A stretch of DNA of 64,000 nt from Pseudomonas sp. CHM02 (GTDB lineage: Bacteria; Pseudomonadota; Gammaproteobacteria; Pseudomonadales; Pseudomonadaceae), in contig NZ_JFCA01000009.1 of assembly GCF_000612585.1 (NCBI RefSeq), positions 1 to 64,000 of the forward strand, in the 5' to 3' direction. Positions within the stretch are counted from its first letter, which is position 1. Each line of letters starts with the position of its first letter. Below, piece after piece: positions 50,554-59,759 of this stretch. The notes beneath the pieces were generated by a model that did not search any database, was not told where the DNA came from, and saw nothing but the letters and a program-made list of their open reading frames with translations. A program made the position numbers and the translations under genes.

Positions 50554-51066
50554 TCAGGCCTTTGGCGTGTAGAAAGGGTTGCTGATGTGGTTGACCACGT
50601 CGGCCAACTGCGCGGTGAACGGCGTACCGGTCAGGGCGGCGCGGATCGCGGTGCGGCAGGCGTTGTAGTTGTTCAGGTACACGGCGTCCAGGTCATCGCA
50701 GGCCGGGTTGACCCAGTTGGCGGTGACGATGGCCCACTCGTCTTCGGCCTCGGGCGGCAAGGTGCCGTCGAGCAAGGCTTCGAGCACCGCCTTGGCGATA
50801 CCGGCCTGGGACGCGCCCCAGGTGGCGTTGCCGTGCAGGTCGCTGCTGATTTCGGCCTTGTTGACGTAAAGGGTCATGGGTTTGACCGGGATATTCGGCT
50901 GGGCAATCACCATGAATGGGCAGTGGCCCTGGCTTGGGGACGCGAGGCTGTTGGCGAACGCCTGGCCGGCCGGGCCGTTGCGTGGGCCGATCAGGATGTT
51001 GATATGGGCCGCGTTGACGCCCGGGCCTTCGAAACCTTCGCCGATGTAGAGATCCAGTGTTTTCAT
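50554..51066 (-). CDS. fae: Formaldehyde-activating enzyme (Fae) homologue
   Basis: A 170-residue protein resembling Fae, which joins formaldehyde to tetrahydromethanopterin in methylotrophs. Recognised motifs are YIGEGFEG near the start, NAAHINILIGPRNGPAGQAF with His21 at the place of the catalytic His, and MVIAQPNIPVKPMTLYVNKAEI (family: [20 protein letters not shown]). WGASQAGIAKAVLEALLDG matches the family's GPAQ.GVA.AV helix. No other methanopterin gene is visible, so the cofactor and role are uncertain. It heads a cluster with an aldo/keto reductase and a semialdehyde dehydrogenase. A pentose- or aldehyde-related role for Fae-like proteins is a possible alternative. Confidence 0.82.
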   Translation of the reverse strand: MKTLDLYIGEGFEGPGVNAAHINILIGPRNGPAGQAFANSLASPSQGHCPFMVIAQPNIPVKPMTLYVNKAEISSDLHGNATWGASQAGIAKAVLEALLDGTLPPEAEDEWAIVTANWVNPACDDLDAVYLNNYNACRTAIRAALTGTPFTAQLADVVNHISNPFYTPKA

Positions 51067-51205
51067 TTCGCAAACGCTCGTTGTTGTTATGGGGAGCTGG
51101 TTGGCGATTTTTTAGCACTGGGGATGAAAGCGGCCGTAACCATTAAAAGTCATGGGGCTGTGAGTTTTGCTCATACCCCTGCGACATCGGAGGCGGTCTT
51201 GTGCG

Positions 51206-51234
51206 TTGACCATCGGTGTTACACACCATATAGT
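51206..51234 (+). promoter_or_regulatory. Sigma-70 promoter of nrdB
   Basis: TTGACC (51206-51211), 17 bases, TATAGT (51229-51234). Both hexamers are close to consensus with ideal spacing. The -10 lies inside the first NrdR-type box. Confidence 0.75.
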
Positions 51235-51270
51235 GTGCCCACAAACAGAACGGACCACTACATAGTGTGC
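51223..51270 (+). promoter_or_regulatory. Paired NrdR-type boxes upstream of nrdB
   Basis: ACACCATATAGTGTGC (51223-51238) and CCACTACATAGTGTGC (51255-51270) are spaced 32 bases, about three helical turns, as is normal for tandem NrdR boxes (consensus ACACWATATNTNGTGT-like). A third, inverted partial copy ACACTATG lies at 51291-51298. Binding should repress nrdB when dATP is high. Confidence 0.7.
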
Positions 51271-51365
51271 AGTATCGGTATTTACCGACCACACTATGAG
51301 CAGTATTTCAATGCCTTGAAGCCTGCAAAACACTAATTTTTCGAGTACCAGGAAGGAGAATTTCA

Positions 51366-52616
51366 ATGCTGAGTTGGGATGAAGTCGACAACGAAGACAC
51401 CGGTGCAGCGGTGATCAAGGGCGCCAATGCCGGCCACGCCAGCGAAGCCAACATGGACCGCCTCGACGGTGCCGGCGCCGCCGCTGCGCTGGAAGCCCGT
51501 AACGTGACCGCCAACGACTCCGCCGCGATCATTCGCGCCAAGGCCGCCCTGGACAGCCTCGACGTCGCCGAAGGCCTCGCCGAACTCGAAGGCGCCTCCG
51601 CCCGCGTCGCCGTTGATGAAAAGCGCATGATCAACTGCCGCGCCGACCTCAACCAACTCGTGCCATTCAAGTACGACTGGGCCTGGCAGAAGTACCTCGA
51701 CGGCTGCGCCAACCACTGGATGCCGCAAGAGGTCAACATGACCGCCGACATCGCGCTGTGGAAAAACCCCGAAGGCCTGACCGACGACGAGCGTCGCATC
51801 GTCATGCGCAACCTCGGCTTCTTCTCCACTGCGGATTCGTTGGTTGCGAACAACCTGGTGCTGGCCGTGTACCGCCTGATCACCAACCCGGAGTGCCGCC
51901 AGTACATCCTGCGCCAGGCCTTCGAAGAAGCGATCCACACCCACGCCTACCAGTACTGCATCGAATCGTTGGCCATGGATGAAGGCGAGATCTTCAACAT
52001 GTACCACGAGATTCCATCGGTCGCCAAAAAGGCCGCCTGGGGCTTGAAGTACACCCGTTCGATCTCCGATCCGAAGTTCGAAACCGGCACCGTCGAAACC
52101 GACAAAGAGCTGCTGCGCAACCTGGTCGCCTACTACTGCGTGCTGGAAGGCATCTTCTTCTATTGCGGCTTCACCCAGATCCTGTCCATGGGCCGTCGCA
52201 ACAAAATGACCGGCGTGGCCGAGCAGTTCCAGTACATCCTGCGTGACGAGTCGATGCACCTGAACTTCGGTATCGACGTGATCAACCAGATCAAGATCGA
52301 AAACCCGCACCTGTGGGATGCCGAGATGAAGGAAGAAGCGACCCAGATGATCCTGCAAGGGACTCAGCTGGAGATCGAATACGCGCGTGACACCATGCCA
52401 CGCGGCGTACTCGGTATGAACGCCGCGATGATGGAAGACTATTTGAAGTTCATCGCTAACCGTCGTCTGTCGCAGATTGGTCTGAAAGAAGAGTATCCAG
52501 GGACGACTAACCCGTTCCCGTGGATGAGCGAGATCATGGACTTGAAGAAAGAGAAGAATTTCTTCGAGACCCGCGTGATCGAGTACCAGACTGGCGGCGC
52601 GCTGAGCTGGGACTAA
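51366..52616 (+). CDS. nrdB: Class Ia ribonucleotide reductase beta subunit
   Basis: A 416-residue radical-generating subunit that works with NrdA to reduce ribonucleoside diphosphates. Diiron-ligand segments are seen in [34 protein letters not shown] and [20 protein letters not shown]; the C-terminus is GGALSWD. A long N-terminal extension (about 1-80) rich in Ala/Glu precedes the core, as in other pseudomonads. AGGAGAATTTC precedes the ATG. nrdA is not adjacent, so this copy has its own promoter with NrdR-type boxes. The upstream Fae-like gene is divergent. Confidence 0.96.
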   Translation: MLSWDEVDNEDTGAAVIKGANAGHASEANMDRLDGAGAAAALEARNVTANDSAAIIRAKAALDSLDVAEGLAELEGASARVAVDEKRMINCRADLNQLVPFKYDWAWQKYLDGCANHWMPQEVNMTADIALWKNPEGLTDDERRIVMRNLGFFSTADSLVANNLVLAVYRLITNPECRQYILRQAFEEAIHTHAYQYCIESLAMDEGEIFNMYHEIPSVAKKAAWGLKYTRSISDPKFETGTVETDKELLRNLVAYYCVLEGIFFYCGFTQILSMGRRNKMTGVAEQFQYILRDESMHLNFGIDVINQIKIENPHLWDAEMKEEATQMILQGTQLEIEYARDTMPRGVLGMNAAMMEDYLKFIANRRLSQIGLKEEYPGTTNPFPWMSEIMDLKKEKNFFETRVIEYQTGGALSWD

Positions 52617-52637
52617 TCCACGACACGGAGCTAAAAA

Positions 52638-52743
52638 TGTGGGAGCGGGCTTGCTGTGGTGAGCAGGCTTGCCCTGCGCCGGGCTGCGAAGCAGCCCCTT
52701 GAGTCGGCGGTGAACCCATCGGGGGACAAGCCCCACTCACCAC
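52638..52743. repeat. Inverted repeat pair, GAGCGGGCTTGC family (nested)
   Basis: GTGGGAGCGGGCTTGC runs into a second copy, TGTGGTGAGCAGGCTTGCCC, and the inverted partner GGGGACAAGCCCCACTCACC ends near 52742. One unit seems to have inserted into or joined another. Confidence 0.75.
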
Positions 52744-52802
52744 AGAAAGCTCGCTCCGACACTGGCTCCGTGGTGTTCTACAGACTTTGCAAATTGCCTT
52801 CT

Positions 52803-53291
52803 ATGCCCAATCAAACCATCAAGACGCCCTGCGTCGGCCTGTGCTCCACCGTTTACGGGGACCTGGTCTGCCGGGGCTGCAAGCGTTACCACCACGAAGT
52901 GATCCAGTGGAACGGCTACAACGCCGAGGAAAAACAGGCGGTGTGGCTGCGCCTGGAGCAATTGCTGGTGCAGGTGATGGCCAGCAAGCTGCAAGTGTTT
53001 GATGCGCACCTGCTGCGCCAGCAACTGGAAAATCGCAAGATCCGTTTCATGCCGCACCAGTCGCCGTATTGCTGGGCGTACCAGCTGATTGCACGGGGTG
53101 CGCGGGTGATTTCCAAGCTGGACGCGTATGGGCTGGCATTGCTACCGGAATTTCGTGAGCGCAGCCTGGCGGATTTGCGCGATGCAATTGACCGCGAGTT
53201 TTTCCTGCTGTCCGAGGCGCATTACGAACGGTACATCGCCCCCGGGTTCCTGAAGGAAGCGTTTGGGCCCGCTCTGATCGCCACTGTTTAA
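52803..53291 (+). CDS. DUF1289 domain-containing protein
   Basis: A 162-residue protein. The N-terminal DUF1289 domain (about 8-50) has four cysteines in the pattern TPCVGLCSTVYGDLVCRGCKR followed by HHEVIQWNGY, suggesting a small zinc or iron-sulfur binding module. The C-terminal part (SPYCWAYQLIARGARVISKLD and later helices) is uncharacterised. The start at 52803 (MPNQTIKTP) is chosen because the frame before it is repeat DNA. The role is unknown; such proteins often sit near nrdB or fabricated oxidoreductase genes in pseudomonads, but no function follows from this. Confidence 0.8.
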   Translation: MPNQTIKTPCVGLCSTVYGDLVCRGCKRYHHEVIQWNGYNAEEKQAVWLRLEQLLVQVMASKLQVFDAHLLRQQLENRKIRFMPHQSPYCWAYQLIARGARVISKLDAYGLALLPEFRERSLADLRDAIDREFFLLSEAHYERYIAPGFLKEAFGPALIATV

Positions 53292-53327
53292 AAACACCAC
53301 AAGCTCCCACATTTGGATGTGCGCCAG

Positions 53328-55997
53328 TCAGCGCGTCCAGGAGGCTTCGCGTTCTGTTTGCAGGCCATAGCGTTCAATCGCCTGTTGGCACACCCGGGGC
53401 GACAGGCTGCCCTGCTCCACCAACGCCGTCAGCGCTGCCAGCACCAGGTGATGGCGATCCACCTCAAAGAAATCCCGCAACGCCGCCCGTGTATCACTGC
53501 GACCAAAACCGTCAGTGCCGAGCACGGTATAGGGGGAATTCAGGTACGAACCAATCATCTGCGGCACTGCCCGCACATAGTCGGACACCGCCACCACCGG
53601 CACGCCTTTGGGCAAGCACTCAGTCACATGGCTGACCCGTGCAACCGCCTGCGGATGCAAGCGGTTCCACCGCTCCACTTCTTCCCGCGCGTCCCGCGCC
53701 AGCTCGCTGAAACTGGTGACGCTGAACACCTCGCTCGCCACCTGCCAGTCCTCCGCCAGCAACTGTGCCGCCGCCTGGGCTTCACGCACCAGCGTGCCGG
53801 AGCCCAGCAGCCGCACCTGAGCATCGCCCGCGCCTTGCAGGCGGTACATGCCTTTGATGATCGCCGCTTCAACCCCTTCCGGCAGGCTGGGCTGCGGGTA
53901 GTTTTCGTTCATCAGGGTCACGTAGTAGAACTCGTCCACATCGTGTTCCAGCATCTGGCGCATGCCGTGGTCGAGGATCACCGCGAATTCCCCGGCGAAC
54001 GCCGGGTCGTAGGCGCGGCAGTTAGGCACGGTGGCAGCGGTGAGATGGCTGCTCCCGTCCTGGTGCTGCAAGCCTTCGCCACCCAGGGTGGTGCGCCCGG
54101 CCGTGGCGCCCAGCAGGAAGCCACGGGCGCGCTGGTCGGCAGCGGCCCAGATCAGGTCGCCCACGCGCTGGAAGCCGAACATCGAGTAATAGATGTAGAA
54201 CGGCAACATGCGCAGGCCATGCACCGAGTAGCTGGTAGCCGCCGCGACCCAGGAACTGATGGCGCTGGCTTCGCTGATGCCCTCTTCCAGGATCTGCCCG
54301 TCGGTGGCTTCGCGATAGCTGAGGATCGAGCCGATGTCTTCCGGCTCATATCGCTGGCCGACACTGGAATAAATGCCGATCTGCTTGAACAGGTTGGCCA
54401 TGCCGAAGGTGCGCGCTTCATCGGCGACGATCGGCACGATGCGCGGGCCCAGGGCTTTGTCCTTGAGCAGGTTGGTGAGCATGCGCACAAAGGCCATGGT
54501 GGTGGACATTTCCTTGCCGTCGGCTGCCGTGGCGAAACCGGCGTAGCCCGATACAGCCGGCACGCTGACAGGTGCCGCGACCTGGCTGCGACTGGGCACA
54601 TAACCGCCCAACACCTGGCGTCGCTGGTGCAGGTAGCGTAATTCCAGGCTGTCTTGCGCGGGTTTGAAGAAACTCAGGGATTCGGTCTGTTCATCGCTCA
54701 GCGGCAACTGGAAGCGATTGCGGAAGGCGATCAACGCATCGCGATCAAGTTTCTTCTGCTGGTGGGTGGTCATTTTGCCCTGCCCGGCTTCGCCCATGCC
54801 GAAGCCTTTTTTGGTCTGGGCGAGGATCACCGTGGGTTTGCCCTTGACCCGACGCGCGGCGTGGTAGGCCGCGTGGATCTTGACCATGTCGTGGCCGCCA
54901 CGCTTGAGGCGGTCGATCTGCTCATCGCTCATGCCCTCGACCAACCGGGCCAGCGATTCACTCTGGCCGAAGAAGTGCTCGCGGTTGTAGGCGCCGTCCT
55001 TGGCAGCGAAGGTCTGGAATTGACCGTCGACCGTGTTGGACAAGGTGTTGACCAGCGCGCCATCCGTGTCGTTGGCCAGCAAGGCGTCCCAGTCCGAGCC
55101 CCACACCAGCTTGATCACGTTCCAGCCGGCGCCGGCAAACAAGGCTTCCAGCTCATCGATAATGCGCCCGTTGCCGCGCACCGGGCCGTCGAGGCGTTGC
55201 AGGTTGCAGTTGACCACCCAGGTGAGGTTGTCCAGGCCTTCGCGGGCGGCCAGGGTCAGGGCCGACATGCTTTCCGGTTCGTCCATCTCGCCGTCGCCGA
55301 ATACGCCCCAGACGTGGCGGTCGGTAGTGTCCTGCAAGCCGCGATGCTGCAGGTAGCGCATGAAGCGCGCCTGGAAAATCGAGCTGATCGGGCCGATGCC
55401 CATGGAGCCGGTGGGGAACTGCCAGAAGTCCGGCATCAGCCACGGGTGCGGGTAGCTGGACAGGCCGCGTGCGCCTTCCGCCGGCCCACCGATCTCCTGG
55501 CGGTAATGGGCCAGGTCGTTTTCGCTCAAGCGCCCTTCGAGGAACGCACGGGCATAGATGCCGGGGGCGGAATGCGGCTGGTAGAACACCAGGTCGCCGC
55601 CAAACCCTTCGTTGCGGGCGCGGAAGAAGTGGTTGAAGCCCACTTCGAACAAGTCCGCCGCACTGGCGTAACTGGCGATATGGCCACCGAGCTCGCCGTA
55701 GGCCTGATTGGCACGCACCACCATGGCCAGGGCATTCCAGCGCACCAATGAGGCCAGGCGCTCTTCAGTGGCGAGGTCGCCGGGAAACGCCGGTTGCTGC
55801 TCCACGCTGATGCTATTGATGTACGGCGTGCCGTGGCGCGGTTTCCAGTCGATGTGCGCAGCGCTGGCGTCCTCGGCCAGCAGGTCGAGGATCTGCCGCG
55901 CCCGTGCGGGGCCGGCATTGGCAACCAGCGAAGCGAGAGCGTCGCGCCATTCATCCAATTCTTGCTGATCAGTCACTGCACGTGTGAAACCGTTCAT
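53328..55997 (-). CDS. Pyruvate/2-oxoacid dehydrogenase E1 component, homodimeric type (stand-alone paralogue)
   Basis: An 889-residue thiamine-diphosphate enzyme from the ATG at 55997 (MNGFTRAV, with GGAGG before it). The ThDP motif GDGEMDEPES followed by a distal LQRLDGPVRGNG is present, as is HQLQHRG-type active-site region YLQHRGLQDT. AceE proteins normally sit beside aceF; here no E2 or E3 gene is present, and both neighbours are unrelated. Stand-alone E1 paralogues such as MdeB use 2-oxobutyrate from methionine breakdown, which is a plausible role in an organism rich in sulfur genes. The substrate is inference. Confidence 0.9.
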   Translation of the reverse strand: MNGFTRAVTDQQELDEWRDALASLVANAGPARARQILDLLAEDASAAHIDWKPRHGTPYINSISVEQQPAFPGDLATEERLASLVRWNALAMVVRANQAYGELGGHIASYASAADLFEVGFNHFFRARNEGFGGDLVFYQPHSAPGIYARAFLEGRLSENDLAHYRQEIGGPAEGARGLSSYPHPWLMPDFWQFPTGSMGIGPISSIFQARFMRYLQHRGLQDTTDRHVWGVFGDGEMDEPESMSALTLAAREGLDNLTWVVNCNLQRLDGPVRGNGRIIDELEALFAGAGWNVIKLVWGSDWDALLANDTDGALVNTLSNTVDGQFQTFAAKDGAYNREHFFGQSESLARLVEGMSDEQIDRLKRGGHDMVKIHAAYHAARRVKGKPTVILAQTKKGFGMGEAGQGKMTTHQQKKLDRDALIAFRNRFQLPLSDEQTESLSFFKPAQDSLELRYLHQRRQVLGGYVPSRSQVAAPVSVPAVSGYAGFATAADGKEMSTTMAFVRMLTNLLKDKALGPRIVPIVADEARTFGMANLFKQIGIYSSVGQRYEPEDIGSILSYREATDGQILEEGISEASAISSWVAAATSYSVHGLRMLPFYIYYSMFGFQRVGDLIWAAADQRARGFLLGATAGRTTLGGEGLQHQDGSSHLTAATVPNCRAYDPAFAGEFAVILDHGMRQMLEHDVDEFYYVTLMNENYPQPSLPEGVEAAIIKGMYRLQGAGDAQVRLLGSGTLVREAQAAAQLLAEDWQVASEVFSVTSFSELARDAREEVERWNRLHPQAVARVSHVTECLPKGVPVVAVSDYVRAVPQMIGSYLNSPYTVLGTDGFGRSDTRAALRDFFEVDRHHLVLAALTALVEQGSLSPRVCQQAIERYGLQTEREASWTR

Positions 55998-56188
55998 GGG
56001 CACCTCCGGGCTTTTTTTCCAGTTTATGTCGGTGCCTGAGGATTTTTTGCCTGTTATAAGGCGCCCGATACGGGATTTTGAGCATGAATCACTGCCAATC
56101 GGTATTTTCCCAGCACGTTGTGCTCAAGCGCCCGCTACTCTCGCAATTGTGTTTAAAATGCCGCCCGCTCAACGACTGACGTTTAACG

Positions 56189-57103
56189 ATGACCCCAGAC
56201 GCACTCGCCACCTTGCATGCCCACTTGCTGACCGCCCTGGCCACCCCACCGGCTGAAACCCGGCGCCTGTTCCACGGCCGCGGCCGTTGCTGGCCGGGCC
56301 TGGAGCAAATCACGGTGGACTGGTTGCAAGGCGTGCTGCTGGTGTCGTTGTTCAAAGAGCCGGAGGCAGCAGCGCTGGAGGCCTTGAAACAATTGCTGCA
56401 GACCCGGTTCGGTACGTACACCGTCGCCCTGCAACACCGCTACCTGCCGCAAAGCACCACCGAATGGCTGGTGGGGGAACCCGTCGACGAACTGACCATC
56501 ACCGAAGGCGGCCTGCGCTACCTGATCGACCTGGGTAAAAAACAGAATAGCGGGCTGTTCCTCGACATGCGCTACGGGCGCAACTGGGTGCGCGAACAGG
56601 CCAAGGGCCAGCGGGTGCTCAACCTGTTTGCCTATACCTGCGGTTTCTCCGTGGCGGCCATCGAAGGCGGCGCCGCGCATGTGGTGAACCTGGACATGGC
56701 CCGTGGCGCCCTGAGCCGTGGCCGCGACAACCATCGCCTCAATGGCCATGACCTGGGCAAGGTCAGCTTCCTGGGCCACGACCTGTTCAAGTCCTGGGCC
56801 AAGGTCACTCATAACGGGCCGTACGACTTGGTGATCATCGACCCACCGTCATTCCAGAAAGGCAGCTTCCTGCTGACCAAGGACTACCAGCGCGTGCTGC
56901 GTCGCCTGCCGGACCTGCTCACGCCACAGGGCACCGTACTGGCCTGCATGAACGACCCCGCCTTCGGCGAAGACTTCCTGATCGACGGCGTCACCCGCGA
57001 AGCACCAGGCCTGCGCTTTGTGGAGCGGCTGGAAAACCCGCCGGAATTTCCGGATATCGACGCACAAAGTGGGTTAAAGGCACTGGTGTTCCGCCAGGGC
57101 TGA
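56189..57103 (+). CDS. Class I SAM-dependent methyltransferase, RlmI/RlmK-like
   Basis: A 304-residue protein. The Rossmann methyltransferase domain spans about 125-290: the SAM motif is RVLNLFAYTCGFSVAAIEGGA and the catalytic-type motif IV is LVIIDPPSFQKGSF, as in rRNA cytosine/guanine methyltransferases of the RlmI/RlmK group. An N-terminal domain of about 110 residues precedes it, shorter than RlmI's PUA domain. DLGKKQNSGLFLDMR is a conserved junction in this group. The RNA or protein target is not known. It is a single gene, with a 190-base gap to the divergent E1 gene. Confidence 0.85.
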   Translation: MTPDALATLHAHLLTALATPPAETRRLFHGRGRCWPGLEQITVDWLQGVLLVSLFKEPEAAALEALKQLLQTRFGTYTVALQHRYLPQSTTEWLVGEPVDELTITEGGLRYLIDLGKKQNSGLFLDMRYGRNWVREQAKGQRVLNLFAYTCGFSVAAIEGGAAHVVNLDMARGALSRGRDNHRLNGHDLGKVSFLGHDLFKSWAKVTHNGPYDLVIIDPPSFQKGSFLLTKDYQRVLRRLPDLLTPQGTVLACMNDPAFGEDFLIDGVTREAPGLRFVERLENPPEFPDIDAQSGLKALVFRQG

Positions 57104-57252
57104 TGCCGAAACGTCCTACGCTTGCTACGCTAAGTGATATACCGGGGTGGTGAACCTTCTTACCCCCTTCCCGGTCGATACCTGCATTCCCCGGCCAGAC
57201 TCGACGGCGTCACGTTGTCGGCTGCCCTGTTCCACCTTTTGGAGAACCGCCC

Positions 57253-57972
57253 GTGATATCGACCCTGCATGTAGCCAGACTCAAAGCCTGGGGCGCCCAC
57301 GGCTTTACCGCCACCGGTGTGGTATTGGCCTTCCTGGCCACCCTGGCGCTGCTGGAAAACTCACCCAAGGCCTGCCTGCTGTGGCTGGGCCTGGCGCTGG
57401 TGGTGGACGGTGTCGACGGCTCACTGGCACGACGGGTGAATGTCAGCACGGTATTGCCGAGCTTTGACGGCTCGGTACTGGACCTGGTGATCGATTACCT
57501 CACCTACGTATTCATTCCGGCGCTGTTTATCTATCGCTACATCGACCTGCCGGACTTTACCCATCTGTTCACGGTGTCGGTGATCCTGGTGTCGTCGCTG
57601 TTCTGCTTCTGCAACGTGAACATGAAGAGCAAGGACAACTACTTCGTCGGCTTCCCCGCCGCCTGGAACGTGGTTGCGCTGTGCGTCTACATCATCCAGC
57701 CGGAAGCCTGGGTGACCCTGCTCACGGTGATTGGCCTGGCATTGCTGACCGTAACGCCGATGAAGTTCCTGCACCCGTTCCGGGTGAAGCGCTTCATGCC
57801 GATCAATATCGCCGTGACCACCCTCTGGTTGCTGTGCAGCTTCTTGATGGTGGTGGATTACCCGAACACCAACCCGTGGACCTTTGGGTTGTGGTCGCTG
57901 ATGTCGGCGTACTTCCTGGGGATCTGTATCTGGCGCACGGCGCTGGAATGGCTCGACAAGCGCCACGACTGA
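57253..57972 (+). CDS. pcs: Phosphatidylcholine synthase
   Basis: A 239-residue membrane protein that joins choline to CDP-diacylglycerol to make phosphatidylcholine. The CDP-alcohol phosphotransferase motif is visible as DGVDGSLARR then FDGSVLDLVIDYLTYVF, supplying the four Asp residues (motifs quoted separately). About eight hydrophobic segments follow the family layout, and FVGFPAAWNVVALC and NPWTFGLWSLMSAYF are typical of Pcs. The start is GTG at 57253, after GGAG. Pcs is known in several pseudomonads and lets them use environmental choline. Confidence 0.9.
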   Translation: MISTLHVARLKAWGAHGFTATGVVLAFLATLALLENSPKACLLWLGLALVVDGVDGSLARRVNVSTVLPSFDGSVLDLVIDYLTYVFIPALFIYRYIDLPDFTHLFTVSVILVSSLFCFCNVNMKSKDNYFVGFPAAWNVVALCVYIIQPEAWVTLLTVIGLALLTVTPMKFLHPFRVKRFMPINIAVTTLWLLCSFLMVVDYPNTNPWTFGLWSLMSAYFLGICIWRTALEWLDKRHD

Positions 57973-57995
57973 TCCCCCCCTTGATCAACACTCCC

Positions 57996-58085
57996 TGTAG
58001 AAGCCGGCTTGCCGGCGATAGCGGAACATCAGCCAGCATCTGTGGGACTGACACACCGCCATCGCTGGCAAGCCAGCGCCTACAG
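57996..58085. repeat. BIME
   Basis: TGTAGAAGCCGGCTTGCCGG faces CCATCGCTGGCAAGCCAGCG. Each unit has a different compensated base pair. Confidence 0.85.
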
Positions 58086-58169
58086 TTGGTTCTGTGTACA
58101 TCCGGCAGGTAAGATGCAGGCCTTTGGTGCAGCCCCTTCGCTGTGCCCCGCTAAAAATAAGCCCTGCCA

Positions 58170-58949
58170 ATGCCTTTCGAACTCAGCGTAGACCTCACCA
58201 CCCTCGCCATCCTGGCGGTTGTCGCCTTTATCGCCGGTTTCATCGACGCCATCGCTGGCGGAGGCGGCTTGCTCACCACGCCTGCCCTGCTCACCGCCGG
58301 CATGCCACCGCACCTGGTCCTGGGCACCAACAAGCTCAGTTCCACGTTCGGTTCGGCCACCGCCAGCTTTACCTTCTATCGCCGCAAGCTGTTCCATCCG
58401 CGCCAGTGGGTGCACGCCATCGTCGGTACGCTGATTGGCGCCCTCACCGGCGCGGTGGTCGCCCACTACCTGCCGGCTGAAACCCTGAACAAGATGCTGC
58501 CGGTGATCGTGTTCGGCTGCGGCGTGTACCTGCTGTTCGGCGGTACGCCCAAGGCGCCGCTGGATGCCGACGCGCCGATCAAGAAGAAATGGCAGTCCAC
58601 CCAGGGCTTCGGCCTGGGCTTCTACGATGGCGTGGCGGGTCCTGGCACCGGGGCGTTCTGGACGGTCAGCACGATGCTGTTGCACCCCATCGACCTGGTC
58701 AAAGCCAGCGGCGTGGCGCGCAGCATGAACTTCGTCAGCAACGCGGCGGCGCTGACGGTGTTCATCATCAATGGTTCGGTGGACTGGATCGTCGGCCTGG
58801 CCATGGGCGTTTCGGTGATGTGTGGCGCGTTCTTTGGCGCACGCAGCGCGATCAGCGGCGGCGCCAAATTCATTCGCCCGGTGTTTATCACCGTGGTCCT
58901 CGGCCTGACGGTGCGCCTAGCCTGGCAACACTGGTTCAGCGTGGCCTAG
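58170..58949 (+). CDS. TSUP-family permease (TauE/SafE-like)
   Basis: A 259-residue inner-membrane protein with about eight helices in two repeated halves. Each half has the family motif: [38 protein letters not shown] in the first, [16 protein letters not shown] in the second (family GxxxGxxGxGGG), here given in parts. Relatives export sulfite, sulfoacetate or other sulfur or organic anions. It could remove sulfite made by the desulfurisation genes, but it is 29 kb away and not under a recognisable shared promoter. Its last 33 bases overlap nudC on the other strand. Confidence 0.88.
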   Translation: MPFELSVDLTTLAILAVVAFIAGFIDAIAGGGGLLTTPALLTAGMPPHLVLGTNKLSSTFGSATASFTFYRRKLFHPRQWVHAIVGTLIGALTGAVVAHYLPAETLNKMLPVIVFGCGVYLLFGGTPKAPLDADAPIKKKWQSTQGFGLGFYDGVAGPGTGAFWTVSTMLLHPIDLVKASGVARSMNFVSNAAALTVFIINGSVDWIVGLAMGVSVMCGAFFGARSAISGGAKFIRPVFITVVLGLTVRLAWQHWFSVA

Positions 58950-59759
58950 GCGACGGGCCAGGTAGAGGTCGATCAGGTAACGCGCAATCGAGCGTGACGC
59001 CGGCAGCGGCGGCAAGTCGTGGATGTTGAACCACTGCGCGTCTTCGATCTCGTCGGCCTGGGGCACGATGTCGCCACCGGCGTACTCGGCATGGAAGCCG
59101 AGCATCATCGAATGGGGGAACGGCCAGCACTGGCTGCCCATGTACTGGATATTCTTGACCTCCACCTGCACTTCCTCGCGGACCTCGCGGATCAGGCAGT
59201 CCTCGGCCGACTCACCCGGCTCGGCAAACCCCGCCAGCGTGCTGTACACCCCCGTCACAAAGCGTGGCGAACGCGCCAGCAGGATCTCGTCGCCACGGGT
59301 CACCAGCACGATCATGCTCGGCGAAATCCGTGGGTAGCTGCGCAGGTCACAGGCCTGGCAATGCATCGCGCGTTCGCGGGGCACCTGGACCATGGCCTGG
59401 CCGCAACTGCCACAGAACCGGTGCTCCCGCGCCCAGGTACCGATCTGCGCGGCGTAACCCAGCACTTTGTACAAGGTGTGATCGCCTTGCAGCATGAAGC
59501 CCCGCAGGCCTTGCCAACTGCAGCCTGGCACGTCACCGGCGGAGTCGAGTTCCAGCAGGTACACCGGCTCGCCGTCAAGGTGACCGATGCCGTGTTCGGC
59601 AAACACCGACAGGTCCTGGCGCTTGAGCCATTCCCGAGGGAACAAGGGGCCGTTGGTGTCATGCAAAAAGCCGTCGCGGCTGCGGGCAACGGCCCAGCCG
59701 CCAGGGGCGTCGTTGTCCAGCAGCGTTGTGGTAATCCAGCCTGGGGTCATGTCAGTCAA
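58917..59759 (-). CDS. nudC: NAD(+) diphosphatase / NAD-cap hydrolase NudC
   Basis: A 280-residue Nudix hydrolase that cleaves NAD(H) and NAD-capped RNA. A zinc ribbon is visible as FCGSCGQAM and [11 protein letters not shown]. The Nudix box is [20 protein letters not shown], followed by VQV in place of the usual xGV. The NudC specificity motif normally SQPWPFP reads SQCWPFPHS, with Cys for Pro. The start is the ATG at 59759, which overlaps the stop of the dienoyl-CoA isomerase gene by four bases. The C-terminus overlaps the TSUP gene by 33 bases. Confidence 0.92.
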   Translation of the reverse strand: MTDMTPGWITTTLLDNDAPGGWAVARSRDGFLHDTNGPLFPREWLKRQDLSVFAEHGIGHLDGEPVYLLELDSAGDVPGCSWQGLRGFMLQGDHTLYKVLGYAAQIGTWAREHRFCGSCGQAMVQVPRERAMHCQACDLRSYPRISPSMIVLVTRGDEILLARSPRFVTGVYSTLAGFAEPGESAEDCLIREVREEVQVEVKNIQYMGSQCWPFPHSMMLGFHAEYAGGDIVPQADEIEDAQWFNIHDLPPLPASRSIARYLIDLYLARRLGHAEPVLPG

